DNA from: Apteryx mantelli
Taxonomy: Eukaryota > Chordata > Aves > Apterygiformes > Apterygidae
Assembly: GCF_036417845.1 (NCBI RefSeq)
Contig: NC_089979.1
Location: forward strand, 124,219,415-124,283,414
DNA: 64,000 nucleotides
Reading direction: 5' to 3'
The notes beneath the pieces are model-generated. The model had not been told where the DNA came from. It ran no database searches and saw only the letters and a program-made list of their open reading frames with translations. The position numbers and the translations under genes are program-made. Positions 61,401 through 64,000 of this stretch are shown in pieces (the first letter of the stretch is position 1; the number at the start of each line of letters is the position of its first letter).

Positions 61401-64000
61401 AGACCTGTAAGCCAGCTCATTAGGAAGCCTGTCCAAAGCATCAGACATGGTGGGGCTGCCCTGGAACATGAAATCCTGAGAACGTCTATGCAGCTGCTGA
61501 CTGAGAGCTGACGTGGAGCAGGAGAGCAACTGAGAGGGATGTTTATACCAGTCAGCAGCTGTCAGGGTCTTGTAGACTATATTTGGATTGGAAAAACCAT
61601 GAGCCTTTGTTTCCAAAAATTAATTTTTGTTTGGAGTTTTTGGTTCACAAGAGAATCTTTTTGAGTTTTTAAAAGATGAATCAGAAAATTTCATAAGATG
61701 AATTTCCCACAAACTGGAAATCACGGATGCTGGTCAGCTAGCTCTTCTTGCCTCTATAACTTAGTCAAAAGTATCAGTCATGTTAATATTTGGTCAGAGG
61801 GGGGATAACAGAGTATACTTACCTTTAATAGCTGATGAAAATATCGATGCATCTAGAGTACTATGTTTTAAAATAACGCAGTACACAACACTGTTTCTCA
61901 CTAGAGTATGAATTGGATCAGTTAAAATCTTCAAATGCATTTACGTGATCATTAGCTCTGCTTACATGGCAGAGCAGTAGAAGGTTGCTATATCAGGCTT
62001 CTTTGTGAGGTTTTTTTTTCCTGCTTCCCACAAAATCCTGCAACTTTTACAGCATAAAGTTCCCCTTAAAATTAATGTCAATGCCCTATTGTTAGTGCGA
62101 CTGAGTAAGAATATTTCCGAATCTGCCCCTAAGTATGTTAATTAGCAACTGTGGGAGGATCTCTGAAACACATTATTCTGCATCAGCTCCAGGGCTGTAT
62201 AACCAAAGGAGAAACCTTGCCTTTTGCCAGGATGCTAGCTAAGTAGACTGAATTATATTGTTATGTCATAAGCTTGTCTATTATGTATGTATTAAGAGTT
62301 GCTTACAGTATTGAGCTCTGAAACTTATTTTGTGGCAAAAACTGCAACTAATCTCTCCCAAATTAAGTATTTGTAATTGTTTCATCCAAATGAGAAAAAG
62401 GGATAAAAGAAAGATACCAAGTTGACAAACAGCATAAGACTAAAATGGAAAATGAAAGAAGGAAAAAAAATCCTGACATTTCAAAAGGCACCTCCTCTAC
62501 CTTAATGTTTCCTGTCTTGTCATCTAATCACTAATTCCCTGACCAAACTGTCTTAAAGTGGCCCTATAGACTGATTTTTGAGTACCGCATGTCTTTCATA
62601 TTATTTCCATGTACTATTTGCTTTGCCTTGTACTGAGATACGTCATTTTGCTGGAAAGATGTGATCAGCATAGCTGATGGAATGTGAGACACAACCAAGA
62701 ATGCTGGCTTGATGCGTCTGCTCTGAATCTCACTTTGTGCAGGTGGGCAAGTCAAGACCCAGAAAACCTGAGGGTTTTTCTGTTTGTTTGGGTTTTTTTT
62801 AAAGAAAGCGAGCACCGACTCCCCAGAGCACATTATTTAATATAGCTTTTTGGGTGTGCTTAGTATTTCTTTTCCCAGGAATTACATTAGCAATGCTGGA
62901 AGGGGCCAGTAAAACAGATGTGTTTTAGTGCTGGCTGAATAGCAGCATTCCAAGGCTGCTCTTTGTATTGCTTCAGTGCTGGCTTTCCAAAGGAGACAGA
63001 GTCAGCTCATATACATTCAAATTATATACAATTACCAATCTGTACAGATTTGTGCTTAAACACCCTCTTACAGTTCTGGATAATATAAGCACAAATATTG
63101 GTGGTATGAATTTTAATATTTTTTAGGCCTAATACAGTCCATGCCAAGAGAAAAGGAATTCACTTCAGTAGGAAAAAACCCTCAGTCAGTCTTGCCCTCA
63201 CTGTCAGTGTATTGATTGTAAATAGTTTTAGACAGGGCTAAAAAAAGCGTAACGACTCTCTCAGGTAAACACTTGATAGACGAGTAAGCAATAATGGTTG
63301 TTCGTGTCACATTTTTTCAGGTTAGCACATTCTGAGAAAAATTAAAAACAAAGCAAAACAGAACAGAATCCTGCCCAACTTCCTCCTCTCCTCCAAATCC
63401 TGATAGGAATGGAATTTGAGAAGGATAATCCGTGGAGGGAATCTACACTGGGGAAGACATTAATACATGTACAGACACCCATATTTCCTCCTTATGAATG
63501 CCCTTTATATGACAGAGCTGTCCAAACAGCACTTAAGGAGTAACAGCAAAATGCTTGACAGACAGATGTGATAAGTTATGGCTCAAACGTTTGCGTGCCA
63601 GACAAAAAGGGTGACTTTTTTTTTTTGCTGAAAATCTTTTAAGGAAAACTCACTCCATGTCTGCTGGCATGCAGCCATTTTTCTATAAGCTCGTATTACA
63701 ATGGTGTATTTCTAATGGGTTGGGTATGGTGCTTTTCCATTTTGCTAATGAGAAAAGCTAAAGGCCATTACTTGTTCTGATTAAGATCCCAAGGGAAGAA
63801 ATGTGATGTGTATATTACCAGGCCATACGTAAAGGAAGTATGTGGCATTTCTAATCAATCAGATGAAGGGTAGACAAAAAAAGTCTTATCCTGTGACTGC
63901 AGAGGAAGAAGATATGGGGGGGAGAAACCATAGAAAGTGTCTTTAAAAGGTGACTTACGGGAATCAGTTATAATGATATTAGTATGATCAATGGCTATGG

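Larger units (their letters stand above)
52747..64000 (-). other. RBMS3: RBMS3 intron, right side running off the window
   Basis: At least 11.25 kb of intron precede the 81-nt exon. No further RBMS3 exon was found; RBMS3 introns are very large in other vertebrates, so this is expected. The stretch holds a MIR-like remnant (55336-55425), a CR1-tail or SINE-like remnant (58416-58510), a second 'GTAAGCTCT'-tail remnant (59590-59705), an 11-bp periodic repeat (60226-60258) and a GC-richer block at about 60830-61400. The rest is unremarkable AT-rich DNA. Confidence 0.75.

Noticed and set aside
1..64000. CRISPR arrays, bacterial operons, phage or plasmid modules, tRNA or rRNA genes, endogenous retrovirus
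   Set aside because: No regularly spaced repeats with unique spacers, no ribosome-binding-site-led gene rows, no tRNA fold, and no long terminal repeats or viral reading frames were seen. The sequence is vertebrate nuclear DNA.

Overview
The window is non-bacterial, vertebrate nuclear DNA: AT-rich, almost gene-free, with spliced coding exons bounded by GT/AG sites and old interspersed repeats. The repeat types point to a sauropsid. There is one eroded CR1 LINE (about 4550-5350), several MIR-like tRNA-derived SINE remnants, two remnants of a 'TTGTAAGCTCT..GGGGCAGGGAC' type 3' tail, and short pieces of a 'GACTTCAATGGGAG..GGATTTGGCC' family common in birds, crocodilians and turtles. Young repeats are scarce, which favours a bird, but the species cannot be told from this sequence.

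Only one gene can be supported: the 3' end of RBMS3 (RNA-binding motif, single-stranded interacting protein 3), on the minus strand. Its last three coding exons are at 52666-52746, 50028-50155 and 46108-46114 (stop codon 46108-46110). They join in frame and give the RBMS3 C-terminal tail (YMTAAAPMQGTYIPQYTP..., then GVVADTSPQTV...SGQQQQ...EHAPAYSYQQSK, then Q-stop). The last exon continues into a long 3' UTR, probably ending near 39990-40010 at two tandem AATAAA signals, with a possible earlier end near 41765. Everything from 52747 to the right edge is intron of the same gene. The RNA-recognition-motif exons must lie beyond 64000.

Positions 1 to about 39980 are the intergenic region 3' of RBMS3. 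In other vertebrates TGFBR2 is the next gene on that side, but no TGFBR2 exon was seen. The region holds scattered old repeats, simple-sequence tracts, a GC-richer block at about 22900-24000, and a few motif clusters that look regulatory: a tandem palindromic POU-type site (8503-8544), a full-match CTCF-type site (28997-29010), a palindromic MAF/E-box site (30243-30261), and a three-unit heat-shock-type element (23469-23483).

I found no CRISPR array, bacterial operon, intact mobile element, tRNA/rRNA gene or second protein-coding gene, and nothing that amounts to a previously undescribed system. The many short open frames behave like chance frames in non-coding DNA. The most checkable items are the RBMS3 tail and 3' UTR features and the regulatory motif clusters.
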